Source: Methanomicrobiales archaeon (lineage in GTDB: Archaea; Halobacteriota; Methanomicrobia; Methanomicrobiales; Methanospirillaceae). From it: a DNA stretch of 64,000 bases. Position 1 is the first letter of the stretch. The number at the start of each line of letters is the position of its first letter. The notes under the pieces were generated by a model. It made no database searches, was not told where the DNA came from, and saw only the letters and a list, made by a program, of their open reading frames with translations. The stretch is from contig JALHCK010000003.1 of assembly GCA_022841205.1 (NCBI GenBank), positions 1-64,000 of the forward strand, given 5' to 3'. The position numbers were made by a program, and so were the translations under genes. Below, piece after piece: positions 7,016-15,575 of this stretch.

Positions 7016-8116
7016 TTATTCGGGGATCGGCTTCCAGCGGTCCCGGAACTGCTTCTCAACGTTCGGAAGCGTCGTGTACTCCATCTCGTCAAGCGACAGC
7101 CGGTGTGGCTCAAACGGCCCGTGGGCACGCAGGATATCGGCGAGCTCGTTGCAGCGGTCGCGGACACGGTCGAACGCCGGGTCGTCGAACATGTCGGCCG
7201 GGCCTATCAGCTTCCCGTTGCAGACCTGGAACCCGAGACAGAGTACCCTGGGGGGTCCGTCAAAGCGGGTGCAGTTCGCATCGGGCAGGCCCACCGGCAT
7301 GAAGGGGCCGTGATGTGACCCCCGCATCCACCCGGCGACGATGAAAGGAATGGCGAAGGGGTCCAGGATCTCGCCGACCGCCGGAAGACCGCTCTGTCCC
7401 CGCACGATCATGACCGGGTCGTCCTTGCCGACATATTTGCCGGCGATCAGGCTGAGGCGCTGGGTGCTTGTCGAGGCAGCAACGACCCCGTCCTTTCTAC
7501 GGACGTACTTGATTACGTAGCGGGACGGTGCGCCGATGTAGGCGAGGAGGCTGTAGATCTCCTCCGGGGTCCGGAACTCGATCTTCCGCTTCTCCATGAC
7601 ATCGTGGACCTCGAAGATGAACCCTTCGTGCATGGTCGGATCGATGACCAGTCCCGGCGTGTTGAAGGGATCGGCGAACATCTTGTACAGGTAAAAGTTC
7701 CAGGCACCCGGCTCGGTCTTGTCGGCCATGAATAGCAGGACCGGGTCTGAGCCACGCTCTTCGAACTCCATCTCGGCCACACCGGGCCCCATCCCTTTCA
7801 CGTTCCCGGAAAAGGCCTCGGAGAGGATATCCTGGCCGGCACCGTAAAGCTTCATCTCCTTTGCCATTTTCGTGCACTCGGAAAAGACCTTCCAGGCAAG
7901 GGCATGGATCTTCTCGTCGTCCTCACCGCGGGTATGGGTCATGATGAGCTCCATGTCGTCGCCGCAGTGGGTCACGAAGGAATCGATCAGGAGCTTGCCT
8001 TCTTCTTCCTTGAGCATCCTGGCAGCCTTTTCAAGAATTTTCGGATGGGTCCGGGAATGGCCTGGAAAACTCCCGATATCGGCCTTGATCAAAGAAATTG
8101 TCGTCGTGGGCATCAT
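7016..8116 (-). CDS. fbp: Fructose-1,6-bisphosphate aldolase/phosphatase
   Basis: This bifunctional archaeal enzyme condenses glyceraldehyde 3-phosphate with dihydroxyacetone phosphate and then removes one phosphate to give fructose 6-phosphate, driving gluconeogenesis in one direction. The 366-residue length is normal for the family. It shows the conserved opening TTISLIKADIGSFPGHS with metal-binding Asp and His, the HCGDDMELIMTH metal site, YGAGQD and the MRGSHHGPFMPV segment near residue 285. The start is the ATG at 8116 (MMPTTT...), with a second Met right after it. It appears to be transcribed alone, between the LSm pair and hsp20. Confidence 0.93.
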   Translation of the reverse strand: MMPTTTISLIKADIGSFPGHSRTHPKILEKAARMLKEEEGKLLIDSFVTHCGDDMELIMTHTRGEDDEKIHALAWKVFSECTKMAKEMKLYGAGQDILSEAFSGNVKGMGPGVAEMEFEERGSDPVLLFMADKTEPGAWNFYLYKMFADPFNTPGLVIDPTMHEGFIFEVHDVMEKRKIEFRTPEEIYSLLAYIGAPSRYVIKYVRRKDGVVAASTSTQRLSLIAGKYVGKDDPVMIVRGQSGLPAVGEILDPFAIPFIVAGWMRGSHHGPFMPVGLPDANCTRFDGPPRVLCLGFQVCNGKLIGPADMFDDPAFDRVRDRCNELADILRAHGPFEPHRLSLDEMEYTTLPNVEKQFRDRWKPIPE

Positions 8117-8163
8117 GTATCACCAACTTAATACATGACTGCCGGATGATAAAAGATGATGGG

Positions 8164-8577
8164 TTATGCCGGGTTCAGGGGGTCTGCGGGTGCTGCAAGG
8201 GTGTAGGCGATCTCGAGCACGCCGTGCCTGCAGGAGATCTCGACCGTTCCCTCCTCGGCCGGGGGGACCTTTGTGCTTGCCCGGAACACCCTTCCCTCGT
8301 CCTTTGCCCAGATGAATACGCGGTCCTTGCGGAAGAGAACCTGGATATCTTCAGGTGCGATGCCGGGAAATTCGGTCACGAGGGTGACCCGGTTTCCGAA
8401 GGTGTGCACCTCGATCCCGGGCTCCGTCCCCCCGCCCCGGACCAGCTGGCCGGGGTTGCCGTCCGGGGGAACGATGATCTGCACCCCGATGAACACCGGT
8501 GTGCCTCCGCCAATCTCCATGATCCGCCGGATCATGTCGTCAATGCCCAGTCCCTTGTCTGGTGATGTGTCACTCAT
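8164..8577 (-). CDS. Hsp20/alpha-crystallin family small heat shock protein
   Basis: This 137-residue protein has an alpha-crystallin domain: VTLVTEFPGIAPEDIQVLFRKDRVFIWAKD, then FRASTKVPP and a closing strand (GVLEIAYTL). The C-terminal I-x-I/V anchor of classic small heat shock proteins is not seen, so oligomerisation may differ. It lies 21 bases downstream of cdc48 on the same strand. In archaea this kind of small heat shock protein is often found next to a Cdc48 ATPase, implying that it holds unfolded substrates for the AAA+ motor. Confidence 0.82.
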   Translation of the reverse strand: MSDTSPDKGLGIDDMIRRIMEIGGGTPVFIGVQIIVPPDGNPGQLVRGGGTEPGIEVHTFGNRVTLVTEFPGIAPEDIQVLFRKDRVFIWAKDEGRVFRASTKVPPAEEGTVEISCRHGVLEIAYTLAAPADPLNPA

Positions 8578-8598
8578 GGTCTCGTTGGTTTTTCAGTT

Positions 8599-10992
8599 CT
8601 AGGAGCGTGCTGTCTTCTTTAACTCTTCCTCGAGCTGGTGGGTGAGCCGCTTGATCTCGTTCCAGTCTTTTGACCGGTTGAACACGAGGCTCTCAAGGGC
8701 GCCTGTATCCGGCTTTGCTTCCCTGCGAAGCTCTGCACGCTTGATCGCACCAAGCGCATTCCCGAGGATCTCCCGCTGGTCCTGGTTGTAGAGGAACTCC
8801 CAGGCCTGCCGCTCTGCTGCTTCGAGTGCGTCCCGGTCAAGCGAAGCCCGCACCTTACCCTTCGCCGCATCGAAATGCTTCCGTGTGATGCGGACATTGA
8901 TCGCCGCATCGGCGATCTCGGTCTCGCTCTTCCCGGCCATGGCCACGATGAATTCCCGCATGGCGGAAAGCTTCGCCTCCCTGACAAGGGCCTCGATATC
9001 CGCACCCACGTAGTGGTCGGTCTCGGCTACCAGTTCATCGATGTGCACGTCAGAGGCGAGCAGGGCATCGGCCTGGCGGAGGTAGACTTCGAAGATCTTC
9101 CTCCTGCTCTCACGGTCCGGTGGAGGGACATAGATGTGCCGCTCCATCCGGCCGGGGCGCATCAGCGCCGGGTCAAGCATGTCCGGCCGGTTGGTGGCCC
9201 CGATCACCGTCACGTCTTTTAACTCCTCGAGGCCGTCAAGCTCGGTCAGGATCTGGCTGACCACGCTCTCGGTCACGTGCGAGGAGCCCATGTAGGTGCC
9301 CCGCTTGGGGACCAGGGCATCGACTTCATCGAAGAAGATGATCGAGGGTGCGGCCTGCCGGGCTTTCCGGAAGATTTCACGAACACCCTTCTCCGATTCC
9401 CCGACCCACTTGGAGAGGAGCTCGGGCCCCTTGACCGAGATGAAGTTGCACTCGCTCTCGTTTGCCACCGCCTTGGCAAGAAGGGTCTTGCCGGTCCCCG
9501 GGGGGCCGAACAGGAGGATCCCCTTCGGAGGCTTGGTCTGGAGCTTCTCAAACACCACCGGGTACTTCAGCGGCCATTCGACCGCTTCCTTCAGCTCCTG
9601 CTTGACCTCTTCCAGGCCTCCGACATCCTCCCAGGTGACATCGGGGACCTCGACCAGGACCTCGCGCATGGCGCTTGGCTCGACGTGCCGGCGGGCTTCA
9701 TCGAAGTCCGCGCCGGTCACCTTCAGCTGGTCGAGAAGCTCGGCCGGGATCTCCTGTTCAAGGTCGATCTTTGGCAGGATCTTCCGGAGGGCATGCATCG
9801 CGGCCTCCTTGACCAGAAGCGCGATATCGGCCCCGACAAACCCGTGGGTGGAATCGGCGTACTCCTCGACTTTGACGTCATCGGCAAGGGGCACGCCCCG
9901 GGTGTGCACCTGGAAGATCTCGAGCCGCCCTTTCCGGTCGGGGATCCCGACCTCGATCTCGCGGTCGAACCGGCCCCCGCGCCGCAATGCCGGGTCGAGC
10001 GCATCGGGGATGTTCGTTGCCCCGATCACCACCACCTGGCCCCGGCCCTTGAGGCCGTCCATCAGGGAGAGGAGCTGGGCCACGACCCGGCGCTCCACCT
10101 CGCCCTTTGTGTCCTCCCGCTTTGGGGCAATCGAGTCGAGTTCATCGATGAAGATGATGGCCGGGGCATTCTCCTGGGCCTCTTCGAAGACCTCCCGGAG
10201 CTTGCCCTCGCTCTCCCCGTAGTACTTGCTCATGATCTCCGGTCCCGAGATGGTGATGAAGTGGGCATCGACCTCGGTTGCCACCGCTTTTGCGATCAGG
10301 GTCTTTCCGGTCCCGGGCGGCCCGTAGAGGAGCACTCCCTTTGGCGGCTCGATCCCCAGCCGCTCGAAGAGCTCGGGATGGCGCAGCGGGAGCTCTATCA
10401 TCTCCCGGACCATCTCAAGTTCCCTGGAGAGACCACCAATGTCCTCGTAGTGGACATCGGAGACCTCCTTTTTCTTACCTTCACCGGGCTTGTACGGGGT
10501 CTCCCTGAGTTCGATCTCGGTCTCGTCAGTGACTACAGCAGGACCCCGGGGGGAGACCTTGGCGATCACCAGGGTGAGGGGGTTTCCGATCACATCGACC
10601 CTGACCGTCTGCCCCTCCATGACCGGGCGGCCACGCAGCACGCGGGCCAGGTACTGTTCTCCCCCGACAAGCCGGATGGGCTGGGTCGGCTGGATCACCA
10701 CCTTCCTGGCGATCCCCACCTCGACTTTCCGGATCTTCACCTTCTCATCGACGCCGGTCCCGGCATTCCCGCGGATCGTCCCGTCGATTCGCAGGATTCC
10801 CAGGTTGGTGTCCTGGGGAAAGCCCGGCCAGACGATGGCCGTCGCCCGCCTCTTGCCCACGATCTCGATAACATCACCGGACACCACGCCCAGCGCCCGC
10901 ATCATCTCGATACTCAGGCGGCCGATGCCCCGTCCGGCATCGTCCCTGGCCGCTTCCTTGACCACAACTTCGGAATACTCTGTACCTGCCAT
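8599..10992 (-). CDS. CDC48/VCP-type AAA+ ATPase
   Basis: This 797-residue protein is an ATP-driven unfoldase. Residues 1-180 form the double-psi barrel and four-stranded N domain. Two AAA+ modules follow, each with Walker A GPPGTGKT (first near 223-230, second near 500), Walker B (IIFIDELDSIAP and IIFFDEVDALVP) and arginine-finger regions (PALRRGGRFDRE and PALMRPGRMERH). It threads ubiquitin-like-tagged or damaged proteins, possibly into the proteasome; a PAC2 proteasome-chaperone-like gene is at 28195. The tail ends in TARS and lacks the HbYX motif that docks onto the 20S core. hsp20 lies immediately downstream and is likely cotranscribed. Confidence 0.95.
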   Translation of the reverse strand: MAGTEYSEVVVKEAARDDAGRGIGRLSIEMMRALGVVSGDVIEIVGKRRATAIVWPGFPQDTNLGILRIDGTIRGNAGTGVDEKVKIRKVEVGIARKVVIQPTQPIRLVGGEQYLARVLRGRPVMEGQTVRVDVIGNPLTLVIAKVSPRGPAVVTDETEIELRETPYKPGEGKKKEVSDVHYEDIGGLSRELEMVREMIELPLRHPELFERLGIEPPKGVLLYGPPGTGKTLIAKAVATEVDAHFITISGPEIMSKYYGESEGKLREVFEEAQENAPAIIFIDELDSIAPKREDTKGEVERRVVAQLLSLMDGLKGRGQVVVIGATNIPDALDPALRRGGRFDREIEVGIPDRKGRLEIFQVHTRGVPLADDVKVEEYADSTHGFVGADIALLVKEAAMHALRKILPKIDLEQEIPAELLDQLKVTGADFDEARRHVEPSAMREVLVEVPDVTWEDVGGLEEVKQELKEAVEWPLKYPVVFEKLQTKPPKGILLFGPPGTGKTLLAKAVANESECNFISVKGPELLSKWVGESEKGVREIFRKARQAAPSIIFFDEVDALVPKRGTYMGSSHVTESVVSQILTELDGLEELKDVTVIGATNRPDMLDPALMRPGRMERHIYVPPPDRESRRKIFEVYLRQADALLASDVHIDELVAETDHYVGADIEALVREAKLSAMREFIVAMAGKSETEIADAAINVRITRKHFDAAKGKVRASLDRDALEAAERQAWEFLYNQDQREILGNALGAIKRAELRREAKPDTGALESLVFNRSKDWNEIKRLTHQLEEELKKTARS

Positions 10993-11054
10993 GAAAATTC
11001 AGCCCCAGTATTTACTAAAAGTTAGTGGTGGCTAGCAAATAAATGTTTGCATGG

Positions 11055-11624
11055 TTACCGGTGAGAAACCCGGATGATCCCCGTGTCGGTCACGATGATG
11101 TCCATGGGCACATCGTACTCGTCTGACGGGACCCGGTCCACCTCGAGGCAGGAGAACGCGAGGCCGATCTTTTTCATCCGGGGATGGTCCGACAGGAACC
11201 GGTCATAGTAGCCGGCACCGTACCCGAGCCGGTATCCCCGGCGGTCAAAGGCCATCATGGGCACCACCACGAGCTCTATCTCGCCGGGGTCCGCGGGGAT
11301 CTCGCACCCCACCGGTTCTGGGACCATGAACGTGCTTGGGACAAGCACCCCGGGGTCGCGGAGAAAAGAAAGGCGGAGCGTCCGGGTCTCCTGCTCGATG
11401 ATCGGCACCACGACTGGAATCCCCTTCGCAAGCAGCGTGGCGATCAGTTCATGGGTGTCCACCTCGCCGGGCTTCGAGGCATAGACCATGACCGGGCCTG
11501 TACCGTCGACGAGATCAAGCACGCGGCGCATGATTGCCGCCGACCGCGAGGATATTTCCCCCGGCTCCAGGCTGCACCGCATCGCCCGCGCCCGTTCCCG
11601 TGCAGCCGCTTTATCCAGGTCCAT
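11055..11624 (-). CDS. 5-formyltetrahydrofolate cyclo-ligase family protein
   Basis: This 189-residue protein matches 5-FTHF cyclo-ligases, which use ATP to convert 5-formyl-tetrahydrofolate to the 5,10-methenyl form. It shows the family landmarks VYASKPGEVDTHELI, VPIIEQETRTLRLSFL, VVVPMMAFDRRGYRLGYGAGYYDRFL (the nucleotide/folate loop) and the C-terminal SDEYDVPMDIIVTDTGII. Methanogens use tetrahydromethanopterin more than folate, so the true substrate could be an H4MPT relative. It lies 62 bases downstream of the cdc48 start region and is separately expressed from the divergent small gene at 11753. Confidence 0.9.
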   Translation of the reverse strand: MDLDKAAARERARAMRCSLEPGEISSRSAAIMRRVLDLVDGTGPVMVYASKPGEVDTHELIATLLAKGIPVVVPIIEQETRTLRLSFLRDPGVLVPSTFMVPEPVGCEIPADPGEIELVVVPMMAFDRRGYRLGYGAGYYDRFLSDHPRMKKIGLAFSCLEVDRVPSDEYDVPMDIIVTDTGIIRVSHR

Positions 11625-11702
11625 TCGTGGTACATGGTGGGAAAATCCAGCAGATAAGGGTGTGGATCTACAACACGGCAGGGCAGGTGATGGTCACCGA
11701 CC

Positions 11703-11716
11703 ATATATTTTTATAT
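11703..11716 (+). promoter_or_regulatory. TATA box of the 75-aa gene
   Basis: ATATATTTTTATAT lies about 40-50 bases before the ATG at 11753, and a strong ribosome binding site AGGAGG is at 11741-11746. This is one of the clearest promoter plus Shine-Dalgarno combinations in the window, which suggests strong expression. Confidence 0.55.
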
Positions 11717-11752
11717 CGCCATTTGCTTATTGCTCCCTGTAGGAGGCAAAAA

Positions 11753-11980
11753 ATGCCATACCACTGGAAGAAAAAAGTTGATGTGGATGAGACCATCGTG
11801 GTCATCAGGAATGTGCTTGACAGGAATGCTGAACTCCCAAACTGGCTGGTCAACACCATATACGGGGCTATCCGGGACTCGGACCCTGCCATGGCGAAGT
11901 ACTTCTACGGCGAGGTGAAAAAGTACGTTCCCACCGCCATGAAATACTTCCAGGAAGGCTCGGTCAGGGAGCCAATCTGA
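11753..11980 (+). CDS. Conserved small protein (75 aa), unknown function
   Basis: The protein starts MPYHWKKKVDVDETIVVIRN and is mostly helical by eye, with no Cys and no membrane segment. I chose the ATG at 11753 because AGGAGG sits seven bases before it and a TATA box precedes that; the longer open frame from 11534 crosses the promoter. The strong signals point to an abundant cytosolic protein. I do not recognise the family. It stands alone, converging on thiC downstream. Confidence 0.75.
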   Translation: MPYHWKKKVDVDETIVVIRNVLDRNAELPNWLVNTIYGAIRDSDPAMAKYFYGEVKKYVPTAMKYFQEGSVREPI

Positions 11981-12005
11981 AAAATTCCTCTTTTCCGGAA
12001 AAAAT

Positions 12006-13280
12006 TTAGAAACTGAAGTGCCGGTTCACTATCTTCAGGGCACAATAGTCGCCGCACATGGTACAGGCATCGGCATCGGCGGGCGTCCGTTCGTTCCGGA
12101 TCTGCCGGGCACGGGCCGGGTTCATGGCCAGCTGGAACTGCCGCTCCCAGTCGAGATCACGGCGGGCATGACCCATCTCGAGGTCGGTGTCCCGCTTCTT
12201 CAGCTTGATCATGTCCCCGACGTGGGCAGCGATCCGGGAACTCATCACCCCCTCGTAAACCTCCTCGGGCGTTGGAAGCGCGAGGTGCTCGGAGGGCGTC
12301 ACGTAACATATGAAGTCGGCACCATAGGCCGATGAGAGCGAGGCCCCGATTGCTGCCACCCGGTCATCGTATCCCGGTGCAATATCGGTCACCAGCGGTC
12401 CGAGCATGTAGAAGGGCTTGCGGTTGGTCATCCTTTTCTGGAGGATGACGTTTGCCTCGACCTCGTCTATCGGGATGTGCCCCGGGCCTTCAACGATGAC
12501 CTGGACACCCTCTGCATGGGCCCTGTCCGCAAGCTCGGAGTTGATGATCAGCTCCTGGATCTGGGCCCGGTCCGTTGCGTCGTGCACTGCGCCGGCACGC
12601 ATCCCGTTGCCCGTGGAGAGGGTGACTTCGTGCTCCTTCATGATTTCCAGCAGGTAATCGAACTCCGAGTAGAGCGGGTTCTCCTTGTCGTTATGCAGCA
12701 TCCATGCCGTCATGAAAGCCCCTCCCCGCGAGACCAGTCCGCCGTGTCGGCCCTGGTTCCTGAGGCGCTTGACGGTCTCCCAGTTGATGCCGGTATGGAT
12801 GGCCATGAAGTTTGTCCCAAGCCTGGCCTGCTCGGCCGTGATCCGGAAGAGGTCGTCCTCGCGCATGTGGACAACCGCGCCGTCCTTCCGGGCGGCTTCG
12901 ATGAAGGCCTGGTAGAGCGGGACGCTTCCGACCGAGAGGCTGGTATTGGCGATGACCGCTTTCCGGATCTCGGTGAAGTCCCCACCGGTCGAGAGTTCCA
13001 TCAGGGTATCTGCCCCGGCCTTCTCTGCCATCCGGGTCTTCTCGACCTCCATGGGGATATCGACGATATCCGAGGATGTGCCTACGGAAGCGTTCACCTT
13101 GGTCCGCAGGCCTTCGCCGATCCCGCAGATCTTCACATCGCGGTAGGGTGAGATCGGGATGACAATGTGGCCCCCGGCGATTCCTCTCCTGATGAAGTCC
13201 TCGGTCACTCCTTCCTGCCGGGCCACGATACGCATCTCTTCGGTGATGGTGCCCGACCTGGCGCTGTCTATGAGGCTCAT
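12006..13280 (-). CDS. thiC: Phosphomethylpyrimidine synthase ThiC
   Basis: ThiC is a radical SAM enzyme that rearranges aminoimidazole ribotide into hydroxymethylpyrimidine phosphate for thiamine synthesis. The 424-residue length is the short archaeal type without the bacterial N-terminal extension. Conserved blocks include GGDFTEIRKAV, SRGGAF, GPGHIPIDEVEANV, the YGADFICYVTP segment and the C-terminal CTMCGDYC (Cx2Cx4C) that holds the 4Fe-4S cluster. The start is the ATG at 13280. No TPP riboswitch core is visible in the leader. The HMP-phosphate kinase gene thiD is in the same window, at 42126, but not linked. Confidence 0.95.
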   Translation of the reverse strand: MSLIDSARSGTITEEMRIVARQEGVTEDFIRRGIAGGHIVIPISPYRDVKICGIGEGLRTKVNASVGTSSDIVDIPMEVEKTRMAEKAGADTLMELSTGGDFTEIRKAVIANTSLSVGSVPLYQAFIEAARKDGAVVHMREDDLFRITAEQARLGTNFMAIHTGINWETVKRLRNQGRHGGLVSRGGAFMTAWMLHNDKENPLYSEFDYLLEIMKEHEVTLSTGNGMRAGAVHDATDRAQIQELIINSELADRAHAEGVQVIVEGPGHIPIDEVEANVILQKRMTNRKPFYMLGPLVTDIAPGYDDRVAAIGASLSSAYGADFICYVTPSEHLALPTPEEVYEGVMSSRIAAHVGDMIKLKKRDTDLEMGHARRDLDWERQFQLAMNPARARQIRNERTPADADACTMCGDYCALKIVNRHFSF

Positions 13281-13398
13281 GGATAATAGTTTCTCAAAAG
13301 ACCTGATAAAGGCTCTTTTTAACGATTACGGACTAAATTTTGCTTGTCTTCTCAACAAGTCAAATTGATTTACGTTTGCGCAAAGTAATTTTACCAGC

Positions 13399-13451
13399 GG
13401 TATGGCGGCCGAATTCACCGCTTTCAATAGTTTGAAGAAAGCCGCTATGCC
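13399..13451 (+). promoter_or_regulatory. Hairpin directly before the NrdG-like start codon
   Basis: GGTATGGCGGC (13399-13409) can pair with GCCGCTATGCC (13441-13451) over 11 bases using two G-U pairs. The loop holds an inner palindrome, TTCAA-TAGT-TTGAA. The 3' arm ends one base before the ATG at 13452, so folding would occlude the ribosome landing site. Confidence 0.45.
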
Positions 13452-14297
13452 ATGATCTATGGAATGGTGAGCGGGGTGAAAGTCAACTACGGCGGCTTTG
13501 TGGATCTTTCCACAAAGGACTGGCCGGGAAGGTCAGTCTGCACGGTGTTCCTCCGCGGCTGCCCGCTGCGCTGCTCCTACTGCCACAATGCGACCATCCA
13601 GGCCGGGAGAGACGAGCGGGATGTCGGGGAGATCATCGCCCGGATCGATGCTGCCCGCCCTCTCATCTCGGGAGTCGTCTTCTCGGGTGGTGAGCCGACC
13701 ATGCAGCCTGGTCCTCTCGCCGCCCTATGCCGGGCAGCAAAGGAACGGGGCCTACTCGTGGGTATCCAGACCAACGGCTACTTCCCGGATACGCTGTCCA
13801 CCCTCCTCGCCGAAGGGCTTGTCGACCGGATCGCCCTCGATTACAAGTCCCGGTGGGAAGGTTTTGCCAAGCGGTGGGAGGGGTATGCCGGGTCCTGCAG
13901 CAGGGACTACGCTCTCCAGGCTGACCGGTCGATCGCCATCTGCGAGGACGCCCGGATGTCAGGCCGCCTGCCGGAATTCGAGATCGTGCTCACCATATTC
14001 TGGGGAAACGAGAGGGAGATCCTCGGGATCGCCGACCACCTCCCGAGGGGGAACCTCGTGCTCCAGCAGGGAGTCAGGAAACGGTTCTGGAAAGAATGGA
14101 CCGGATCAGCGGAGGGAAATGTGCCAAAGAGCCGGGAGGAGGTCGGGGGGGAGCGGGCGCCCCTGAGCTTCGCTGAGCTGGCCGCGCTTGCAGAATCGAT
14201 GAAAAGGCTGGGCCGGACGATCAGGATCCGGACCCGTGAACTGGGAGAAGTTGTGTATGAAAGTGATCGGGGTTGTTGGCCTTCCTGCCAGCGGTAA
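13452..14297 (+). CDS. Anaerobic ribonucleotide reductase activating protein-like radical SAM enzyme
   Basis: This 281-residue radical SAM protein has C37, C41 and C44 in GCPLRCSYCHN, the cluster motif of NrdG/pyruvate formate-lyase activases, followed by the glycine-rich FSGGEPT. Such enzymes use SAM to install a glycyl radical on a partner. The family annotation is the NrdG2 type; no glycyl radical enzyme gene is in the window, so the partner is not shown. The ATG at 13452 is used; an ATG four codons later (13464) is possible and would escape the leader hairpin better. It heads a four-gene overlapping operon reaching RNase Z. Confidence 0.85.
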   Translation: MIYGMVSGVKVNYGGFVDLSTKDWPGRSVCTVFLRGCPLRCSYCHNATIQAGRDERDVGEIIARIDAARPLISGVVFSGGEPTMQPGPLAALCRAAKERGLLVGIQTNGYFPDTLSTLLAEGLVDRIALDYKSRWEGFAKRWEGYAGSCSRDYALQADRSIAICEDARMSGRLPEFEIVLTIFWGNEREILGIADHLPRGNLVLQQGVRKRFWKEWTGSAEGNVPKSREEVGGERAPLSFAELAALAESMKRLGRTIRIRTRELGEVVYESDRGCWPSCQR

Positions 14298-14811
14298 AGG
14301 GGAATTTTCACGGATCGCCCGGGCCATGGGTATTCCCGTGGTGGTGATGGGCGACGTGGTCCGGGACAAAGTGGCCCGGGACGGCCTCCCGGTCACCGAC
14401 AGGAACCTTGGAGAAACGGCGGGCAATCTTCGGAAGGAGCGGGGGATGGCAGCCATCGCGGAGCTCTGCATCCCGGAGATCGAGAGGGCGGCGGCCCCGG
14501 TGGTACTGGTTGACGGCATCCGCGGCGATGCGGAAGTCGATCTCTTCGCCTCCCGTTTTCCCGGGTTCATCCTTGTCGGAGTGGATGCTCCGTTCAAAGC
14601 CCGTCTGGCACGCCTCTCTTCCCGGGGCAGGGAGGATGACAGGCTCGATTCGGCAGAGCTGAAGGAGCGCGACCGCCGGGAGGTCTCCTGGGGTCTCGGG
14701 CGTGCCCTGGCCCGGGCCGACATGCTCATCCATAATTCCCGGGGCCTTGAGGTTTTCGAGGAACAGGTGCGACAGCTGCTCGAAGATATCCGGGAGGACG
14801 AATGCCGGTAA
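14257..14811 (+). CDS. UPF0200 family P-loop nucleotide kinase-like protein
   Basis: This 184-residue protein begins MKVIGVVGLPASGKGE, a Walker A P-loop in which Lys binds the ATP phosphate. The remaining sequence (VVMGDVVRDKV, DGIRGDAEVDLF, DRREVSWGLGRALARADMLIHN) resembles dephospho-CoA kinases and adenylate kinases. The archaeal family UPF0200 has no firmly known substrate. I chose the ATG at 14257, seven codons after the first possible one, because the P-loop should start within the first ten residues. It overlaps the upstream radical SAM gene by 41 bases and the next gene by 10. Confidence 0.85.
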   Translation: MKVIGVVGLPASGKGEFSRIARAMGIPVVVMGDVVRDKVARDGLPVTDRNLGETAGNLRKERGMAAIAELCIPEIERAAAPVVLVDGIRGDAEVDLFASRFPGFILVGVDAPFKARLARLSSRGREDDRLDSAELKERDRREVSWGLGRALARADMLIHNSRGLEVFEEQVRQLLEDIREDECR

Positions 14812-15575
14812 CCACGTACTTCTCCTCGTCGGCACGGGTATGGGACTCCGTCGAGTGGGTCTTTGGGATCGAGGATGCCGGCTTTGCAGGCTGGGAGATT
14901 GTCGCCGACGGGGTGTATCGCCTTGATAATGCCGAAAACATCGCCCGGATAGATGATGTCATCCTCAGCACCCGGCTCGGAATCACGGTGCACGCCCCAT
15001 ACGGTGACCTGAATTTAGCCACGCTCAACGACCCGATCTGGCATGAATCGGTCCGGCAGATCTGCACCTGCATCGAGGCCGCCTCGGCATGGACCGACCG
15101 GGTGACCTTTCATCCCGGGTACCTCTCCCCGGTCGGAAAGATAATGCCCGACCGGGCGTGGAGCCAGCAGAAGGAGGCACTCCGGATAATCGGGCGTGTG
15201 GCATCGGACCACTCCGTCCTTGCCTGCCTCGAGAACATGATCGCCCTGAAAGAATTCCTCTGCCGGGACCCCGGGGAACTTTTCGGCATGGTGGAAGGGA
15301 TCGAGGGCATCGGGGTGACCATCGATATCGGGCATGCCCACACGATGGGCCTTGTCCGCGAATTTCTCCCATGCCTCCCCCGGGCGTCACACCTCCATAT
15401 CCACGACAACCACGGTGCAAGCGATGAACACCTGGCCATCGGTGCCGGTACCATCGACTGGGCCCTTGTTGGCCCACGCATTGCCCGGGACTATACAGGG
15501 GTTGCGGTGGTGGAGGGGCGGTCGCTCGAAGAAGGGCAAACCAGCCTCTCCCGCGTGCGGGGGTGGCAGGCGTGA
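14802..15575 (+). CDS. Sugar phosphate isomerase/AP endonuclease-like TIM barrel protein
   Basis: This 257-residue protein belongs to the AP endonuclease 2/xylose isomerase-like TIM barrel family (PF01261). Metal ligands are placed as expected: VHAPYGDLN, RVTFHPGYL, LENM, TIDIGHAHT and HLHIHDNHG, then VVEGRS. Members include endonuclease IV-type repair enzymes and sugar isomerases; this short form lacks residues that would settle the substrate. It overlaps its neighbours on both sides (ten bases before, four after), so it belongs to the NrdG-UPF0200-RNase Z operon. Confidence 0.82.
   Translation: MPVTTYFSSSARVWDSVEWVFGIEDAGFAGWEIVADGVYRLDNAENIARIDDVILSTRLGITVHAPYGDLNLATLNDPIWHESVRQICTCIEAASAWTDRVTFHPGYLSPVGKIMPDRAWSQQKEALRIIGRVASDHSVLACLENMIALKEFLCRDPGELFGMVEGIEGIGVTIDIGHAHTMGLVREFLPCLPRASHLHIHDNHGASDEHLAIGAGTIDWALVGPRIARDYTGVAVVEGRSLEEGQTSLSRVRGWQA

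Noticed and set aside
9277..11025. 582-codon open frame opposite cdc48
   Set aside because: It is antisense to an unambiguous AAA+ ATPase gene and has no family motifs; long antisense frames are expected in GC-rich DNA.
13281..13400. Possible TPP riboswitch in the thiC leader
   Set aside because: The conserved CUGAGA core and its partner helices are not present on the minus strand.
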